NCBI RefSeq assembly: GCF_025398155.2
Contig: NZ_CP104562.2
Location: forward strand, 744,001 to 808,000
DNA: 64,000 nt
Source: Roseateles amylovorans
GTDB taxonomy: Bacteria > Pseudomonadota > Gammaproteobacteria > Burkholderiales > Burkholderiaceae_C
Reading direction: 5' to 3'
How positions within the stretch are numbered: the stretch's first letter is position 1; every line of letters begins with the position of its first letter. Shown here in pieces: positions 1-8,827 of this stretch. The notes below the pieces were generated by a model, which was not told where the DNA came from, did not search any database, and saw nothing but the letters and a program-made list of their open reading frames with translations. Both the position numbers and the translations under genes were made by a program.

Positions 1-460
1 GGTTGCGGCAAGCCGCATGATTCACCCGATCCATCAACTGGTCTACCCTCATGTAGCGTTCCAGGTCTTCCCGCTGGGCGGCCTCGGCCATCTGGGCGGC
101 ACAGGTCAGCAACTCCTCACGCTGGCGCGGCGTCGCCCGGCGGGCGGAGCAGCAGGCAATCAGCCGTTCCAGCGCGCGACGCGCCTCCAGCAGGTCCAGG
201 TGTTCGGCGAGCTGGATGTCGCTCACCATCAGGCCGCGTCGCGGCAATTGCGCAATCAGTCCGTAAGCCACCAGCCGCATCAGCGCCTCGCGGGTGGGCG
301 TGCGTCCCAGACCGATGCGGGCGATCAGCTCCGACTCCACCACCGGCGTGCCCGGCCGCAGCTGCAAGGTGGCGATCAGGTTCTCGATCGCGTCGTAGGC
401 CTGGTCAGCCTGGCGGCGCTTGTCCAGTTCTTGTTGTTGTTCGAGTGTGTCTGAAGTCAT
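1..460 (-). CDS. GntR-family transcriptional regulator, FCD-like, cut by window edge
   Basis: The reverse strand is open from an ATG at 460 to the window edge, giving about 153 residues. An N-terminal winged-helix region (about residues 20-80) contains the GntR pattern IARIGLGRTPTREALMRL. It is followed by a helical segment (ISDIQ-like linker, then LDLLEARRALERLIACC) that fits the FadR/FCD ligand-binding domain. Proteins of this family are cytoplasmic repressors that respond to small carboxylates. The C-terminal part, including most metal or ligand-binding residues, lies outside the window, so the ligand cannot be guessed. It is divergent from yajC. Confidence 0.8.
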   Translation of the reverse strand, partial: MTSDTLEQQQELDKRRQADQAYDAIENLIATLQLRPGTPVVESELIARIGLGRTPTREALMRLVAYGLIAQLPRRGLMVSDIQLAEHLDLLEARRALERLIACCSARRATPRQREELLTCAAQMAEAAQREDLERYMRVDQLMDRVNHAACRN

Positions 461-826
461 GGTCGCGGATCATCGCAGTTGCGGCTTGGGCGCCAGCGCC
501 CGCCACACGATCGCTTCCACCGGTTGACGTTGACGGGGGATCGAGGGCAGCGAGGCCCAGAGGCCAGGACAGGGTGCATGACACGGGCGATGACAGGGGT
601 GACGCGCGAGTCGAGGACAGGGGCAAACCCCTTGCCCGGCGGCCGTGCACGCTTTGACACCAAGCCATGGATTGAGTTCCCGAAGGTCAACCCCAGTTAA
701 ATCCGCGCCCGGGAGCGACCGGGTCGTCCGAAGCGGACGCATACAATCACCGGTTCTTTCGTCCGCCCGGCAGGCCCGTCCATTCGGGGCTGCGGCCCGG
801 ACGCTCATTTCCAGAGGGATATCGAC
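461..826. promoter_or_regulatory. Divergent intergenic region upstream of yajC-secDF
   Basis: This 366-base gap separates the GntR gene from yajC and holds no convincing gene. A TACAAT at 742-747, about 80 bases before the yajC start, resembles a sigma-70 -10 box, but no good -35 lies 16-18 bases upstream. A second weak pair is TTGAGT (672-677) and TTAAAT (697-702) with a 19-base spacer. In many betaproteobacteria tgt precedes yajC; here it does not. Confidence 0.35.
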
Positions 827-1150
827 GTGTTTATTTCCAACGCTTACGCCCAGACTGCGGGTGCATCCGATCCGACCGGTGGCTTCCTGGGCATGCTGCC
901 GCTGGTGCTCATGTTCGTGGTGCTGTATTTCGTCATGATCCGCCCGCAGATGAAGCGCCAGAAGGAACACCGCGCGATGGTCGAGGCGCTGGCCAAGGGC
1001 GACGAGGTCATCACCACCGGCGGCCTGCTGGGCAAGGTCACCAAGATGGGTGAGGTCTACCTGAGCGTCGAGGTCGCCACCGGCGTCGAGATCCAGGTTC
1101 AGCGTTCCGCCGTGCTGCAGGTGCTGCCCAAGGGCACCGTCGGCAAGTAA
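827..1150 (+). CDS. yajC: Sec translocon accessory subunit YajC
   Basis: The 107-residue product matches YajC in length and pattern. It has a short N-terminal segment, one membrane helix (about residues 20-40, GMLPLVLMFVVLYFVMIRP) and a basic cytoplasmic domain with the typical KGDEVITTGGLLGKV stretch. YajC associates with SecDF in the inner membrane and supports SecYEG-dependent export. The start is a GTG at 827, preceded by a purine-rich AGAGGGAT. secD follows after 132 bases, the usual order. The assignment is firm by family features. Confidence 0.95.
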   Translation: MFISNAYAQTAGASDPTGGFLGMLPLVLMFVVLYFVMIRPQMKRQKEHRAMVEALAKGDEVITTGGLLGKVTKMGEVYLSVEVATGVEIQVQRSAVLQVLPKGTVGK

Positions 1151-1282
1151 GCAGAACAATCCAGACGCCGCAGCCTCGTTCTCGAGCGCGGCGTCCCTGA
1201 CGACCCGGCCCGTGCCTCGCACCGGCCGGGTCCGCTTTGAGTGGCGCCCGTGCGTCACGTCTGGTTTGCAGAGGATGTCCTC

Positions 1283-3190
1283 ATGAACCGTTATCCGCTG
1301 TGGAAGTACGCGCTCCTGCTGGTGGCGCTGCTGGTCGGCTTGATCTACACCTTGCCCAATCTGTTCGGCGAAGCGCCGGCGGTGCAGGTCTCCAGCGCCA
1401 AGGCCACCGTGAAGGTGGACGATGCCGTGCGCCAGCGCGTCGAGCAGGCCTTGGCCGAGGCCAAGGTGAATGCCGACTTCGTGCACCTGGAAGGCACGTC
1501 GGTGCGTGCCCGATTCAACGACACCGACAGCCAGATGAAGGCCCGCGACACCATCGCGCGCGCACTCAACGGCACGGAGACGGAGTCGCCGCCCTACATC
1601 GTGGCGCTGAACCTGGTGTCGCGTTCCCCCCAGTGGCTGACCAGTCTGGGCGCTTACCCCATGTACCTGGGCCTGGACCTGCGCGGCGGCGTGCACTTCC
1701 TGATGCAGGTGAACATGAAGGCGGCGCTGACCAAGAAGGCCGAATCGCTCTCGAGCGACATCCGAGCCCTGCTGCGTGACCGCAACATCCGCCACGCCGG
1801 CATCGCCCGCGATGGCGACAACGTCGTCATCAATTTCCGGGACGAGCCCACCCGCGGCCAGGCCCTGGACGTGCTGCGCGGCCAGTTCCCTGAAGTCGCC
1901 TGGACCTCGCTGGGCGCCGGCACCGAGCTGCGCCTGTCCGGCACCCTCACGCCGGCCGCCGTGATTGCCGTGCAGGACGCCGCGATCAAGCAGAACATCA
2001 CCACCCTGCACAACCGGGTCAACGAGCTTGGCGTGGCCGAGCCGGTGATCCTGCAGCAAGGCCGCGACCGTGTCGTGGTGCAGCTGCCCGGCGTGCAGGA
2101 CACCGCCAAGGCCAAGGACATCATCGGCCGTACCGCCACGCTGGAAATGCGCCTGGTGGACGACAGCGCCGAGGCCCAGGCCGCCCTCGGCGGCGGCCCG
2201 CTGCCCTTCGGCACCGAGCGCTTCATCGACAGCAGCCACGCCCGTGCGGGCGAACCGGGCTATCCCATCATCGTCAAGCGCCAGGTGATCGTCACCGGCG
2301 ACAACCTCAACGATGCCCAGCCCAGCTTCGACGAGAACCAAAACCCCTCCGTGACCCTGACCATGGACGCCAAGGGCGCCCGGATCATGAAGGAGGTCTC
2401 GCGCGAGAACATCAAGAAGCGCATGGCCATCATCCTGTTCGAGAAGGGCAAGGGCGAGGTTGTGACCGCGCCGACCATCCAGAGCGAACTCGGCAACCGT
2501 TTCTCGATCACCGGCAGCATGACGCCCCAGCAGGCCAGCGACACCGCGCTGCTGCTGCGCGCCGGCTCGCTGGCCGCGCCGATGGAAATCATCGAAGAGC
2601 GCACCATCGGCCCGTCGCTGGGCAAGGAGAACATCGACAAGGGCATCGCGTCGGTCACCTGGGGCTTCGTGGCCGTGGCGATCTTCATGTGCCTGTACTA
2701 CATGATCTTCGGCATGTTCTCGGCCGTGGCGCTGGCATTCAACCTGCTGCTGCTGCTGGCCGTGCTGTCGATGATGCAGGCCACGCTCAGCCTGCCGGGC
2801 ATTGCCGCCATTGCGCTGGTGCTGGGCATGGCGATCGACTCCAACGTGCTGATCAACGAGCGCATCCGCGAGGAACTGCGTGCCGGGCTGGCGCCGCAGC
2901 AGGCGATCCACGTCGGCTATGACCGCGCCTGGGCCACCATCTTCGACTCCAACGTCACCACCCTGATCGCCGGCATCGCGCTGCTGGCCTTCGGTTCGGG
3001 CCCGATCAAGGGCTTCGCGGTGGTGCATTGCCTGGGCATCGTCACCTCGATGATCTCGTCGGTGATGTTCTCGCGGGCCCTGGTCAACCTCTGGTATGGC
3101 CGTCGCAAGCGGCTGAAGTCGGTGTCGATCGGCACCGTCTGGAAGCCTGCGGGCGAGAGCGACATCGCTCCCACCGCCGAAACCCCCTGA
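1283..3190 (+). CDS. secD: Protein translocase subunit SecD
   Basis: The 635-residue inner-membrane protein begins MNRYPLWKY with one N-terminal helix. A large periplasmic region (about residues 30-450) follows and includes LGLDLRGGVHFLMQV, a SecD hallmark. The C-terminal five-helix RND-type block contains GMAIDSNVLINERIREE. SecD uses the proton gradient with SecF to pull exported proteins to the periplasmic side. An in-frame start at 1241 is possible, but the ATG at 1283 has a nearby GAGGA and gives the family-typical N-terminus. secF follows after 38 bases. Confidence 0.96.
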   Translation: MNRYPLWKYALLLVALLVGLIYTLPNLFGEAPAVQVSSAKATVKVDDAVRQRVEQALAEAKVNADFVHLEGTSVRARFNDTDSQMKARDTIARALNGTETESPPYIVALNLVSRSPQWLTSLGAYPMYLGLDLRGGVHFLMQVNMKAALTKKAESLSSDIRALLRDRNIRHAGIARDGDNVVINFRDEPTRGQALDVLRGQFPEVAWTSLGAGTELRLSGTLTPAAVIAVQDAAIKQNITTLHNRVNELGVAEPVILQQGRDRVVVQLPGVQDTAKAKDIIGRTATLEMRLVDDSAEAQAALGGGPLPFGTERFIDSSHARAGEPGYPIIVKRQVIVTGDNLNDAQPSFDENQNPSVTLTMDAKGARIMKEVSRENIKKRMAIILFEKGKGEVVTAPTIQSELGNRFSITGSMTPQQASDTALLLRAGSLAAPMEIIEERTIGPSLGKENIDKGIASVTWGFVAVAIFMCLYYMIFGMFSAVALAFNLLLLLAVLSMMQATLSLPGIAAIALVLGMAIDSNVLINERIREELRAGLAPQQAIHVGYDRAWATIFDSNVTTLIAGIALLAFGSGPIKGFAVVHCLGIVTSMISSVMFSRALVNLWYGRRKRLKSVSIGTVWKPAGESDIAPTAETP

Positions 3191-3228
3191 GGGTGTCCCC
3201 AGAGCCCTAGAAGAGAGCGCACAACGCC

Positions 3229-4260
3229 ATGGAATTCTTCCGAATCAAACGGGACATCCCGTTCATGAAGCACGCGTTGATTTTCAACGTCGTGTCCTTC
3301 CTGACCTTCGCCGCCGCCGTGTTCTTCCTGCTCACGCGCGGCCTGCACTTCTCGATCGAATTCACCGGCGGGACGGTGATCGAAGTCCAGTACGCCCAGG
3401 CGGCGGACATCAACAAGACCCGTCAGGTGGTCGAGCACATGGGCTTCGGCGAGGTGCAGGTGACCAACTTCGGCACCTCGCGCGACGTCATGATCCGCCT
3501 GCCGATCCGTCCCGAGATCAAGCAGGACGAGATGGTCGACCGCGTGTTCGGCGAGCTCTGCAAGGCTGAGAGCGGCCAGGTCGTGCAGCATCAGGAGATC
3601 TCGCCGCAGGGCGAGACCATCAGCAAGAAGGCCTGCGCGGTCAATCAGCAGGAACCGCTGACGCTGGCCCGCAGCGAGGTGGTGGGTCCGTCGGTCGGCG
3701 CCGAGCTGGCGCATGACGCGGCCATGGCGCTGGGCTTCACCGTCATCGGCATCATGCTGTACTTGGCGTTCCGCTTCGAGTGGAAGTTCGCCGTGGCCGG
3801 CATCATCGCCAACTTGCATGACGTGGTGATCATCCTGGGCTTCTTCGCCTACTTCCAGTGGGAGTTCTCGCTGGCGGTGCTGGCGGCGATCCTGGCGGTG
3901 CTGGGCTACTCGGTCAATGAATCGGTCGTGATCTTCGACCGGATCCGCGAGGCCTTCCGCAAGTACCGCAAGATGACCACGCATGAGGTGATCGACCACG
4001 CGATCACCTCCACCATGAGCCGGACCATCATCACCCACGGGTCAACCCAGATGATGGTGCTGTCCATGCTGCTGTTCGGTGGCCCGACACTGCACTACTT
4101 TGCCGTGGCGCTGACCATCGGCATCCTGTTCGGCATCTACTCGTCGGTCTTCGTGGCTGCGGCGTTGGCGATGTGGCTCGGGGTCAAGCGTGAGGACCTG
4201 GTCAAGCAGGGCAGCAAGCGCGAGGATCCGGACGACCCCAACGCCGGCGCGGTGGTGTAG
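3229..4260 (+). CDS. secF: Protein translocase subunit SecF
   Basis: The 343-residue product starts MEFFRIKRDIPFM and has an N-terminal helix. A periplasmic loop beginning FSIEFTGGTVIEV follows, then five C-terminal helices with GYSVNESVVIFDRIRE and a TTHEVIDHAI segment, all typical of SecF. It pairs with SecD in the SecDF complex and is almost certainly co-transcribed with yajC and secD. The length is a little above the usual 310-320 residues because of a charged C-terminal tail. Confidence 0.96.
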   Translation: MEFFRIKRDIPFMKHALIFNVVSFLTFAAAVFFLLTRGLHFSIEFTGGTVIEVQYAQAADINKTRQVVEHMGFGEVQVTNFGTSRDVMIRLPIRPEIKQDEMVDRVFGELCKAESGQVVQHQEISPQGETISKKACAVNQQEPLTLARSEVVGPSVGAELAHDAAMALGFTVIGIMLYLAFRFEWKFAVAGIIANLHDVVIILGFFAYFQWEFSLAVLAAILAVLGYSVNESVVIFDRIREAFRKYRKMTTHEVIDHAITSTMSRTIITHGSTQMMVLSMLLFGGPTLHYFAVALTIGILFGIYSSVFVAAALAMWLGVKREDLVKQGSKREDPDDPNAGAVV

Positions 4261-4294
4261 TAGAGTCCTCCGCAGATCTCCACTCCTCCCCTCG

Positions 4295-6754
4295 ATGACC
4301 GCCGCAGACGCTCGCTCACAGGCATTGGCTTCACAAGCGCGGCGCGTTCACACGGAAGTGCTGCTGCGGGGCCTGCCTGCCGTGGTGGCCGCGCTGACCA
4401 CCGGGGTGCAGGACCTGCTCGCCCAGCCTGCCGAACACGCGCTCCAGATGGCCCGACGCGATGCGTACGAGGCCTGGCAGCGCTCGTCCACGTCCTGGCA
4501 TGCGCGCTTGGGCAAGTCGCTGCGGCATGTGTTCCATCACGGTCCGGGCGATTCGCGATCGGCTTCACTCTCGTCCCGCCCGCAGAACCTGTCCCTGGTC
4601 GACGACGACACCATCGAGCGCGAAATCATCGCCTCGCGCCTGTCGCTGGCGATGATGGACAAGGCGAGCTGGGAATTCAGTGACCTGCGCAACCGCATGC
4701 AGCGGTTGGAGGGCATTGAGGATCTGCCCCACCAGGATCTGTTGCGCGGCCAGGTGTTCGCTCGCATCGTCCTGGATGCCTGGTATGACGCCGGACTGAG
4801 CAGCTCGGTCTGGCAGATGTTGCAGCGGGCGCTGCACCATGAACTGACGCTGCTGCTCACCGACGCCTATCACGAGGCCAATCACTGGCTGATTCAGCAG
4901 GGCGTGATGCCGGAAGTGGATCTGCGCCCCCAAATCCGCCGCAATGTCTCCGCGCTGCCGCCCTCGGCCGCCCAGGCGGGGGCTCAACCCGGCGTGCCGG
5001 CGGGGCAGACCCACCACGGCGGGATTGCCCCGGCCGCCGCCCACGTCGCGCCGCCTGCGGTGGATGTCCGCACGCCGGCCAGCCAGTCGGCCCAGCAGGT
5101 GATGGCCCAGTTGCAGCGTGTGCTGGCCCGGCATGTCCCGGAACTGGCCCAGCACACCGCCCCCGCGCCGACCCAGAGCGCCTCGACCCAGACCGCTCGC
5201 CTGCCTGGCACACGCGCCGCGCCACTGGGTGGACAGGGTCACGGCGGGCCGTCGGCCTATGCGCCGCCAGCGGGTGGGTACGCGCCGCCCGCCGGGTACG
5301 CCCCGCCAGCGGGTGGCGGTCATCCGCACCCCGGCCCCACCACACGCAGTTCGCCGCGCCTGAATGCGGCGATCAACCATGCGCAGGATGCCCTGCAACG
5401 TCGCGCCGAGCAGGCGGAGCAGCCTGGCGTGGATGTGAACCTGACCGCACCGCAGGCGCTGGACGACATCCGGCAACGCAATCAGGCGCTCAAGTCCGTC
5501 CTGAAGCAGGCGGCCGACTCGCCCGCCGAGCGCGCGACCATCGAATTGGTTGCCCTGCTGTTCCAGGCCATCCTGCAAGAAGAGCGCATTCCGTCGGAGC
5601 TGCGGGTCTGGTTCGCCCGGCTGCAGATGCCGGTGCTGCGGGTCGCCATCGGCGAACCTGACTTCTTCGCCACCGAAGACCATCCCGCCCGTCGCCTGAT
5701 CGACCGCATGGGGGCCTGCGTGATGGGCTTCAGCACCTCGACCGCCGAGATCGGTGATGCGCTGGAGCGCGAAATCAAGCGGGTGGTGCAGGTGGTCGAG
5801 GCCTATCCGGACACCGGTCGCCGCGTTTTCCAGACCGTGCTCACCGAGTTCGAGAAATTCCTGGATCACTACTTCCAGCAAGAGAACGAGGTGTCGCGCA
5901 AGGGCGTCTCGCTGGCCCAGCAGGTCGAGCAGCGTGAGACGCTGGCCATCCAGTACACCATCGAGCTGCGCAAGATGCTGTCCGAAGTGCCGGTGCAGGA
6001 CGGGGTGCGCGACTTCCTCTTCCAGGTCTGGGCCGATGTGCTTGCCGTGACCGGTGTGCGTTATGGCCCTCAGGCCGATCAGACCAAGGTGATGAAGCGG
6101 GCCGCCGCGGACCTGATCTGGTCCGCCAGCGCGAAGGTTTCCCGCGAGGACCGGGCGGAGGTGATCCGTCGCCTGCCGCCGCTGCTCAAGACCCTTCGCG
6201 ATGGCATGGGCCATGCGGGCATGAATGCCGAGCGGCAAGATGAGCAGATCCGTTCACTGAACAACGCGCTGGCGGCGGCCTTCACCGCGAAGACGGCGGC
6301 GATCCCGCGCGAACGGCTGGACGAGCTGATGAGCCAGCTTGAAACGCTGGAAGCCATGCTGCCCACCGCCACGGCCGGCGGAGAGATCAACGAGTCGCTG
6401 GTGCGCGACCTGTCGAGCCATGAGTGCGAAGGCCTCGAAGTCGTGGCCGAGGGCGGCGCCGCGCCCACGCCGGCGATGCTGGCCTGGGCGCGCGAGCTGC
6501 AGGTCGGCAGCTGGTACATGCTGGACTACCGCAACCGGGTCGAGCCGGTGCAGTTGGTGTGGCGCGGCATGCGTCACAACCTGATCCTGTTTGTCTCGCC
6601 GCAAGGGCGGGGGGTGTTGTTCCAGCTCAGTCGCCTGGCGGCCTTCCTGCAGGCCGGCCTGATGCTGCCGGCGCAGGATGAGTCGCTCACGGTGAAGGCG
6701 ACGCGCAATGCGCTGGCCAAGCTGGAAGTGGATCCGAGTCGCCTGCTCGCCTGA
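4295..6754 (+). CDS. DUF1631 family protein
   Basis: The 819-residue protein of unknown function begins MTAADARSQALASQARR. It is mainly helical and soluble, with a disordered Ala/Pro-rich middle (about residues 220-350). The C-terminal block (VGSWYMLDYRNRVEPVQL and what follows, to about residue 815) is typical of the DUF1631 family, which is common in betaproteobacteria. Three tandem YAPPAG(G) units occur at 5258-5317. The ATG at 4295, 34 bases after secF, gives the expected start; the longer reading frame overlaps secF and lacks family resemblance. No enzymatic motif was recognised. Co-transcription with secF is possible but unproven. Confidence 0.8.
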   Translation: MTAADARSQALASQARRVHTEVLLRGLPAVVAALTTGVQDLLAQPAEHALQMARRDAYEAWQRSSTSWHARLGKSLRHVFHHGPGDSRSASLSSRPQNLSLVDDDTIEREIIASRLSLAMMDKASWEFSDLRNRMQRLEGIEDLPHQDLLRGQVFARIVLDAWYDAGLSSSVWQMLQRALHHELTLLLTDAYHEANHWLIQQGVMPEVDLRPQIRRNVSALPPSAAQAGAQPGVPAGQTHHGGIAPAAAHVAPPAVDVRTPASQSAQQVMAQLQRVLARHVPELAQHTAPAPTQSASTQTARLPGTRAAPLGGQGHGGPSAYAPPAGGYAPPAGYAPPAGGGHPHPGPTTRSSPRLNAAINHAQDALQRRAEQAEQPGVDVNLTAPQALDDIRQRNQALKSVLKQAADSPAERATIELVALLFQAILQEERIPSELRVWFARLQMPVLRVAIGEPDFFATEDHPARRLIDRMGACVMGFSTSTAEIGDALEREIKRVVQVVEAYPDTGRRVFQTVLTEFEKFLDHYFQQENEVSRKGVSLAQQVEQRETLAIQYTIELRKMLSEVPVQDGVRDFLFQVWADVLAVTGVRYGPQADQTKVMKRAAADLIWSASAKVSREDRAEVIRRLPPLLKTLRDGMGHAGMNAERQDEQIRSLNNALAAAFTAKTAAIPRERLDELMSQLETLEAMLPTATAGGEINESLVRDLSSHECEGLEVVAEGGAAPTPAMLAWARELQVGSWYMLDYRNRVEPVQLVWRGMRHNLILFVSPQGRGVLFQLSRLAAFLQAGLMLPAQDESLTVKATRNALAKLEVDPSRLLA

Positions 6755-6791
6755 GCCATCGGGCCCGCGCCGAAATGGCGCCCGGAATGCA

Positions 6792-6816
6792 AAAGAGCCG
6801 CTCAGTGCGGCTCTTT
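6792..6816. terminator. Bidirectional intrinsic terminator
   Basis: A perfect 10-base stem, AAAGAGCCGC / GCGGCTCTTT, encloses the loop TCAGT. T-rich tracts flank it on both strands. It sits between the end of the DUF1631 gene and the convergent smg gene and can serve both. Confidence 0.85.
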
Positions 6817-6872
6817 GTTCGTCTTGCTGCGCATGGATCCGGGCAGCGCTGTGGCGGCGAGCCGCCTTCACT

Positions 6873-7325
6873 TCAGTGGATCAGACGCTCTTCCGGCGCG
6901 ACGAACAGCTCGTCGAGGATCAGTGCATCCGGCTCTTCGCCCAGGCTCCAGAACACCATCAACACGATGATCTTCAGATCTTCCAGATCCAGCGGACCGC
7001 CCGGGATCGCCATGGCGCGATCGATGACCATCTCGCGCATGGCAGTGGGCAGCACACCGGCGGAGGCCAGGAAGCTGATGAATCCCATCGACACCTCACC
7101 CAGATGCTCCTGCTCCTCACGGGAGAAGATGCGCAGGCTGCGGGCGTCGGGTTCACCGTGGTGGGACTGGGCCACCGAGGCCAGACCGTCCAGCCAGGAC
7201 AGGGCGTCCCGGATTTCGTCATCCTCGAAGCCTACGGCCGACAGTTTGCGTGTCAGCTGGGCGTGATCCGGACAAGCGTCAGGGCGCCAATAGGTTTCGT
7301 ACAAATAGACGAGGACGTCGAACAT
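6873..7325 (-). CDS. smg: Smg family protein (DUF494)
   Basis: The 150-residue acidic cytoplasmic protein begins MFDVLVYLYETYWRPD and contains SREEQEHLGEVSMGF, which matches Smg (DUF494). Its role is not established. The start at 7325 is chosen because the extra upstream 27 residues in the open frame are unlike the family. It lies downstream of dprA on the same strand, the customary order. topA, which often follows smg, is absent; a convergent DUF1631 gene lies there instead. Confidence 0.9.
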   Translation of the reverse strand: MFDVLVYLYETYWRPDACPDHAQLTRKLSAVGFEDDEIRDALSWLDGLASVAQSHHGEPDARSLRIFSREEQEHLGEVSMGFISFLASAGVLPTAMREMVIDRAMAIPGGPLDLEDLKIIVLMVFWSLGEEPDALILDELFVAPEERLIH

Positions 7326-7544
7326 GAGGTCACTATAACTCAGGGGCCGAAAAGCCCCTCCGGCGAATGAGCAGGCGAAGGGGAGGTACTTCCCGAAGTC
7401 GTGCACTCGCGGAATGCAGCCGTTTCAACCGCGTTTACGGTCGGTTTTCTGTCAATTCACGGGTATTTTGAGAATTGCCCAGTCGCCGCCGAGCGGGTGA
7501 CCTTCGACGTGTCCGATCGCATTCGGCCGTGTTCAACATCAGGT

Positions 7545-8762
7545 TCAACTGCGCCCTCGGCGCTGGAACAGCGCCCCTGGCAGGCGAGCGATATGGCCTT
7601 CCAACTCCAGATCCAGCAGCGTGGCACTCAGTTCGTCGAGTGGCCATCCGGTGCGCTGCGAGAGTTGCTCCAGCGAGACCTGTTCATGCCCGAGCGCGCG
7701 AAGCAAGGGATGCTCCTCCGCCAACAAGTCCCCTTGCTGGGCAAGCGTCGGTGTCTGTTTCGCGTCCGTTCGGGGACTTTTGGGTGCTTCCAACCGGCCA
7801 TTCGGGCCGTTTCGAGCGCGGCCTGTCGCACTTCCTGACAATTTTTTGGCGGTTTCGGGCCCCCGCGCGGCCTCCGTCCGGCTCGCTCCGCCATCAGGAA
7901 GCTCGGCCAGAAGGTCATCCAGCTCCTGAACCAGGCAGGCGCCCTGCTTGAGCAGGTAGTGACAACCCTTGGATTGCGTTGAATGGATGGAGCCCGGCAC
8001 CGCGAAGACCTCGCGCCCGGCCTCTGACGCCAGGCGTGCGGTGATCAAGGAGCCGGATTTCATCGCCGCCTCGACCACCAGGCAGCCCTCGGCCAGGCCC
8101 GCGATGATGCGGTTGCGCTGCGGGAAATTCGGCGCCAGCGGGGGCGTGCCGATGAAGTACTCGCTCATCAGCAAGCCGCGTCGGGCGATGGCGCGGGCCA
8201 GCGCGGCGTGTTCCAGCGGATAGACCTCATCCAGCCCGGTCCCCAGGACCGCGAGGGTGCCGCCCTCGGTGTGGAGCGCGCCCTCATGGGCGGCGCCGTC
8301 GATGCCCATGGCCAGACCGGACACGACACAGAACCCGGCTTTTCCGAGCCCCTGCGCGAAGCTTTTGGCGTTGTCCTCGCCCTGCGGGCTGGGGCGACGG
8401 CTGCCGACCACCGCCATCGCGCGTCGTCCCAACAACTCGCGCCGGCCGTCCAGATAGAGCATCAGCGGCGGGTCGGCGGTGTGGAGCAGGGGGGCGGGGT
8501 AGTCGTCATCGCCCAGCAGCAGGATGCTGCGGGATTCGCTGCCCTCCAACCAGGCGAGGGTGCGTTGCACCAGGGCCGGCAGCTTGGCCGGTCCCGCCTG
8601 AAGGGCCTGAATTTGATCCGGCTTGAGCAGATCGCTCCAGCCGTGCGGCCCGGCGGCCAGGACATCCTGCGGGGAGCCATGGCGCGCCAGCAGCCGGCGG
8701 GCGCCGGCGCGGCTGACGCTGCCCAGGAGATGCAGCCAGGGGGAAAGTTCCTCGGCTTGCAT
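7545..8762 (-). CDS. dprA: DNA-processing protein DprA
   Basis: The 405-residue product has an N-terminal SAM/HhH-like region and a Rossmann-type core: AVVGSRRPSPQG, then FCVVSGLAMGIDGAAHEGAL and PQRNRIIAGLAEGCLVVEA. A variable linker (about residues 300-345) and a C-terminal winged helix (VSLEQLSQRTGWPLDELSA) complete it. DprA loads RecA onto incoming single-stranded DNA during natural transformation. It lies 65 bases downstream of the LysM gene on the same strand, and smg follows after 219 bases. A TfoX-N protein is also encoded at 61234-61749, but competence cannot be concluded from these two genes. Confidence 0.95.
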   Translation of the reverse strand: MQAEELSPWLHLLGSVSRAGARRLLARHGSPQDVLAAGPHGWSDLLKPDQIQALQAGPAKLPALVQRTLAWLEGSESRSILLLGDDDYPAPLLHTADPPLMLYLDGRRELLGRRAMAVVGSRRPSPQGEDNAKSFAQGLGKAGFCVVSGLAMGIDGAAHEGALHTEGGTLAVLGTGLDEVYPLEHAALARAIARRGLLMSEYFIGTPPLAPNFPQRNRIIAGLAEGCLVVEAAMKSGSLITARLASEAGREVFAVPGSIHSTQSKGCHYLLKQGACLVQELDDLLAELPDGGASRTEAARGPETAKKLSGSATGRARNGPNGRLEAPKSPRTDAKQTPTLAQQGDLLAEEHPLLRALGHEQVSLEQLSQRTGWPLDELSATLLDLELEGHIARLPGALFQRRGRS

Positions 8763-8827
8763 CGTGGGCCTGGGACTGCGGGCCGTGTCTGAGCGGGAGC
8801 GTCAGCGCAATCGTTCGTTCAGCGCCT

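Noticed and set aside
470..3028. 852-codon open frame on the reverse strand opposite secD
   Set aside because: It is antisense to the strongly supported secD and rich in His, Gly and Arg as expected from GC-rich shadow frames. No family resemblance was seen.
5258..5317. YAPPAG repeats as a separate repeat element
   Set aside because: They are codons within the DUF1631 gene and encode a short Pro-rich linker, not an independent element.
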